Program-made: the position numbers and the translations under genes
NCBI GenBank assembly: GCA_031266095.1
Contig: JAISBR010000118.1
Coordinates: 1-34,534 of the forward strand
Length of the DNA stretch: 34,534 bases
Reading direction: 5' to 3'
DNA from: Treponema sp.
GTDB lineage: Bacteria; Spirochaetota; Spirochaetia; Treponematales; Breznakiellaceae
Notes under the pieces: generated by a model
What the model was told of the DNA's origin: nothing
The model's input: the letters and a program-made list of their open reading frames with translations, nothing else
The model's database searches: none
Shown: piece by piece, positions 32,196 through 34,534 of the stretch
Layout of the letters: each line of letters begins with the position of its first letter
Position numbering within the stretch: the first letter of the stretch is position 1

Positions 32196-32999
32196 TCACT
32201 CCGGATTTTCGACGGGGGCTTCCGGTATCTCAAACACCCCTCCCAGAATGTGCCCCGGCTGATAGGGGAACGAGGAAAGGTCCGTGAAGAGCGTAACCCC
32301 TGAGAGGACAAGTACCGTCTCGATTTCAGTTTCGACGCCGGCCACGATGTCCGTGTCCATCCGGTCACCGATGATAACTGTTTCTTCCCGCCGGACATTG
32401 AGCCTGCGCAGCCCATGACGCATCATCAGCGGATTCGGCTTACCCACAAAATAGGCCCTGGTTTTCGCGGCCAGTTCTATAGGGGCTACCAGTGCGCCGC
32501 AGGCGGGGACAATCCCCCCCTCCATCGGGCCTGAAAGATCCGGGTTGGTCCCGATAAGCCGGGCGCCGCCCATCACCAGTTTTACCGCCCGCTCCAGCGC
32601 TTCCAGGCAATAACCCCGGCCTTCGCCGACTACCACGTAATCGGGACTAACGTTGTTCATGGTGAAGCCCGCGTCGTACAGGGCCTGGATCAGCCCCGGC
32701 TCGCCGATTACGTACACCGAGCCGCCCGGATGCTGGGAGGCAAGAAAACTCGCCGTGGCCAGCGCGCTGGTGTAGAAATGCTCCGGTTCCACTTCGATGC
32801 CCAGCCGGGCAAGTTTCTGGGCAAGCTCAATCGGGGAACGCTCACTGGAATTGGTCAAAAAGAGATAGGCTTTATTGTTGGCGTTAAGCCATTCAACAAA
32901 TTCCGCGGCGCCCTTGAGCAGCTGGTTTCCGTGGTAGAGAACCCCATCCATGTCGATGATGAATGCCTTTTTCGAACGGATCTGATTTAAATCTTTCAT
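32196..32999 (-). CDS. NagD-type HAD-superfamily phosphatase
   Basis: The 267-residue protein is a HAD-IIA hydrolase. Motif I is I-I-D-M-D-G-V-L-Y, motif II F-L-T-N-S-S, a lysine lies in V-G-K-P-N-P-L-M, and motif IV is I-I-G-D-R-M-D-T-D-I. Members dephosphorylate nucleotides or sugar phosphates. The ATG is seven bases after a TATACT box, suggesting a leaderless mRNA. It is transcribed alone, convergent with the permease. Confidence 0.93.
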   Translation of the reverse strand: MKDLNQIRSKKAFIIDMDGVLYHGNQLLKGAAEFVEWLNANNKAYLFLTNSSERSPIELAQKLARLGIEVEPEHFYTSALATASFLASQHPGGSVYVIGEPGLIQALYDAGFTMNNVSPDYVVVGEGRGYCLEALERAVKLVMGGARLIGTNPDLSGPMEGGIVPACGALVAPIELAAKTRAYFVGKPNPLMMRHGLRRLNVRREETVIIGDRMDTDIVAGVETEIETVLVLSGVTLFTDLSSFPYQPGHILGGVFEIPEAPVENPE

Positions 33000-33012
33000 A
33001 ATCTTGAGTATA
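33000..33012 (-). promoter_or_regulatory. -10 box of the NagD-like gene next to its ATG
   Basis: TATACT (33012-33007, minus) lies seven bases before ATG 32999. The -35 region is A-rich and weak. The spacing leaves no room for a ribosome-binding site. Confidence 0.5.
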
Positions 33013-33087
33013 GTGGAACAAGATCTTTTTTTCAGCTATCCTTAAAGGAGCCTGATGAAAAGAGCAGCCGAAGATGGAGGAGCGGAT

Positions 33088-33915
33088 ATGTATAAAAAGA
33101 GCGTGTGCGTGCTGTTGTTTTTATGCATCGGTTTGCTTCTTTTTGGGCAAAGCGGACTGGAAATTATCGTAGAGGAAAATAACGGCGGCCTTATAATTAC
33201 CAAATCTAAAGGAACCGCGGAAAACCTGGCAATCCCGGAAACCATCGACGGAAAGAGCGTAACCGCCATCGGCAGCGGCGCTTTCACCGGCAAGGGCTTG
33301 GTTGAGGTTGCCATTCCGGACAGTGTAACCACTATCGGCGACGGGGCTTTTTCTTTTAACAAACTCGTTACAGTCAGCATCGGCAACAATGTCCTTACCA
33401 TCGGCAGAGGCGCTTTTACGGGAAACAGCCTGACGGGCGTTACCATCGGGAGCGGCGTGACCGCCATCGGCAAAGGGGCCTTTTCCGATAACCAACTCAG
33501 CTCCGTGACCATTCCGGATGGCGTAAGCATCATTGATGATTACGCTTTTTTTAACAATAAAATCACCGGAGTCAGCATCCCCGACAGCGTTATCTTGATT
33601 GGGGAAGGCGCTTTCTCGGGTAACAGGCTGACCGGCATAGTCATCGGCAATGGAGTCACCCAGATAAAGGACGGCGCTTTTTACAACAACCGGATAAACA
33701 GCGTGACCATACCCCAGGCCCTGGAATCCCTGGGTAAACGGGCTTTTGATACCCGTTCCGCCGATGGCCGGATACGGAACAGCGTCAACTACACCGATAC
33801 CACCGGGAACATCCTTCTCAGCACGGCGAATAACTTCGATACCTACTACGCCTCAAACGGCAAAAGACCAGGGAGTTACACCCTCGCCGACGGCGGCTGG
33901 ACCCTGGCAGAATGA
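33088..33915 (+). CDS. Exported BspA-like leucine-rich-repeat protein
   Basis: The 275-residue protein has a signal peptide (M-Y-K-K-S-V-C-V-L-L-F-L-C-I-G-L-L-L-F-G) and about seven 23-residue LRR_5 repeats of the form V-T-x-I-G-x-G-A-F-x-x-N-x-L-T-x-V-x-I. These build a beta-solenoid used for surface binding. The last ~45 residues (from N-Y-T-D-T-T-G-N) form a separate tail common in treponemal members. ATG 33088 has GGAGGAG upstream and starts the signal. ATG 33055 also has a site (AAAGGAG), so an 11-residue longer form is possible. A dispersed repeat begins at its stop codon. Confidence 0.88.
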   Translation: MYKKSVCVLLFLCIGLLLFGQSGLEIIVEENNGGLIITKSKGTAENLAIPETIDGKSVTAIGSGAFTGKGLVEVAIPDSVTTIGDGAFSFNKLVTVSIGNNVLTIGRGAFTGNSLTGVTIGSGVTAIGKGAFSDNQLSSVTIPDGVSIIDDYAFFNNKITGVSIPDSVILIGEGAFSGNRLTGIVIGNGVTQIKDGAFYNNRINSVTIPQALESLGKRAFDTRSADGRIRNSVNYTDTTGNILLSTANNFDTYYASNGKRPGSYTLADGGWTLAE

Positions 33916-33956
33916 GCCTCCGCGGAAGCGCCCGCGGTCCGGAAAGGTATTAAACC
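33914..33956 (-). repeat. Dispersed GGTTTAATACC repeat copy (inverted)
   Basis: Read on the minus strand it begins GGTTTAATACC, passes TTCCGGACCGCGG and ends CCGCGGAGGCTCA. The end matches that of the copy at 3121-3172. It abuts the leucine-rich-repeat gene stop. Confidence 0.7.
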
Positions 33957-34417
33957 AGACTTTCGAATAAAAGGGCGCCCGGTTTGGCGACTGATACCGT
34001 CTTTGGGGGGCAAACACCCTGTTTAGCGGCATTGGGGCAGACGCTGATACCATACGTCTATATTAAGGAAGAAATGAAACCTCCCGCCTTGCCTCCTGGA
34101 AAATGTTATTGAAAAGGTCTTGCATAAAAAAGGTACTTGCTATATGATGTTCTAAAATATGGCCCCCCCCTTCAAATTAAGGAACTTCTAAAAATTCAGT
34201 TTTTAGGGGTGGTTATAACCCTGTCAAATATTGACATGGATACTTAATGACTTGAGAGGAAACCAACGGGGTTTCCGAACAAGTCCAGTATTCCATGCGG
34301 ACGGTGGTTAAAAGGCCAGCCCCGGCCAGCTTGTTTCGGCGGCGGCGGGGGTACAAAACAGAGGGTAAAAAGCCGTTTTATACGGCTGGGCTTTGGTATG
34401 CCCTGATTCGTTGCGAA
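33957..34417. other. Repeat-rich intergenic region with no convincing gene
   Basis: It contains a possible promoter (TTGCAT near 34132, TATATG near 34141) leading to ATG 34159. There the frame runs into eight C residues (34163-34170) and stops after ten codons. A hairpin CTAAAAA-TTCAG-TTTTTAG lies at 34188-34206, and a near-palindrome TGTCAAATATTGACA at about 34217-34231. No domain was recognised. Confidence 0.5.
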
Positions 34418-34483
34418 GGGTCCATACCCAAGAGCCCGCCTTTCGGCGGGGGAGCCTTGGGGCGGAACCAAGGGTATGGACCC
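34418..34483. repeat. Inverted-repeat element with GGGTCCATACCC ends
   Basis: GGGTCCATACCC (34418-34429) and GGGTATGGACCC (34472-34483) are perfect inverted repeats around the hairpin CCCGCC-TTT-CGGCGGG. The ends share GGTCCATA with the element at 435-527. Confidence 0.75.
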
Positions 34484-34496
34484 TGAGTCAAATACC

Positions 34497-34534
34497 TTAT
34501 GAGAACAACATACCCCGCCGGACCGGAGGTCCGA
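34497..34534 (+). repeat. Dispersed repeat copy cut by the window end
   Basis: TTATGAGAACAACATA (34497-34512) is the inverted copy of 29-44. It continues as CCCCGCCGGACCGGAGGTCC, as in the copy at 16609-16653. Confidence 0.75.

Noticed and set aside
1..34534. tRNA, rRNA or replication origin
   Set aside because: No cloverleaf, rRNA segment or DnaA-box cluster was seen by eye on either strand; a tRNA scan would settle it.

Overview
The window reads as a spirochaete chromosome, most likely a Treponema of the insect-gut type. This is inferred from gene content: spirochaete-type lipoproteins with loose lipoboxes, a BspA-like leucine-rich-repeat surface protein, a six-helix methyl-accepting chemotaxis protein, a secreted caspase-TPR protein and many sugar ABC genes. 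I cannot fix the species without a search. Most genes are GC-rich; one methyltransferase gene is strikingly A+T-rich.

Layout. 1-600: palindromic repeats and the C-terminal stub of an IS4/Tn5-like transposase. 602-1630 (-): a cyclophilin-FKBP double prolyl isomerase with a repeat element in its leader. 2090-3051 (+): an A+T-rich SAM methyltransferase with an 18-base C tract just after its start, a probable phase-variation switch. 3222-7075 (-): an operon of two exported or lipid-anchored proteins and the tRNA GTPase mnmE. 7169-8296 (+): alanine racemase, tail-to-tail with a PocR/AraC regulator (8287-9183, -). That regulator is divergent from an operon of an FAD oxidoreductase, a sugar-binding protein and two permeases (9330-14559, +) which lacks its own ATPase. 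14637-14867: a degenerate array of 23-bp hairpin repeats. 14897-16558 (+): the caspase-TPR protein. 16843-17232 (+): a HicB-like/antitoxin-like fused ORF.

17265-23075 (-): a ROK regulator, a ribose-type sugar ABC transporter (binding protein, double ATPase, permease) and a zinc polyol dehydrogenase, together a sugar-alcohol uptake and oxidation operon. 23329-25185 (+): chemoreceptor. 25212-26966 (-): adenine deaminase, divergent from a Cof-type HAD phosphatase that heads a tightly packed operon with a CBS/ATPase protein, a DRTGG protein and a PHP phosphoesterase (27095-30046, +). 30199-30590: the second and more regular 23-bp hairpin array (17 phased units). 30723-32009 (+): uracil/xanthine-type permease. 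32196-32999 (-): NagD-type HAD phosphatase. 33088-33915 (+): leucine-rich-repeat protein. 33916-34534: repeats and no convincing gene.

Most notable are (1) the two 23-bp phased arrays whose units keep hairpin pairing while the stem sequence changes on both sides; (2) the poly-C contingency tract, with both alternative frames closed within about 20 bases; (3) several promoters whose -10 box lies only 6-10 nt before the ATG, pointing to leaderless mRNAs; and (4) three families of dispersed palindromic repeats, including inverted copies at the two window ends. All functions are read from sequence motifs; no database search was possible.
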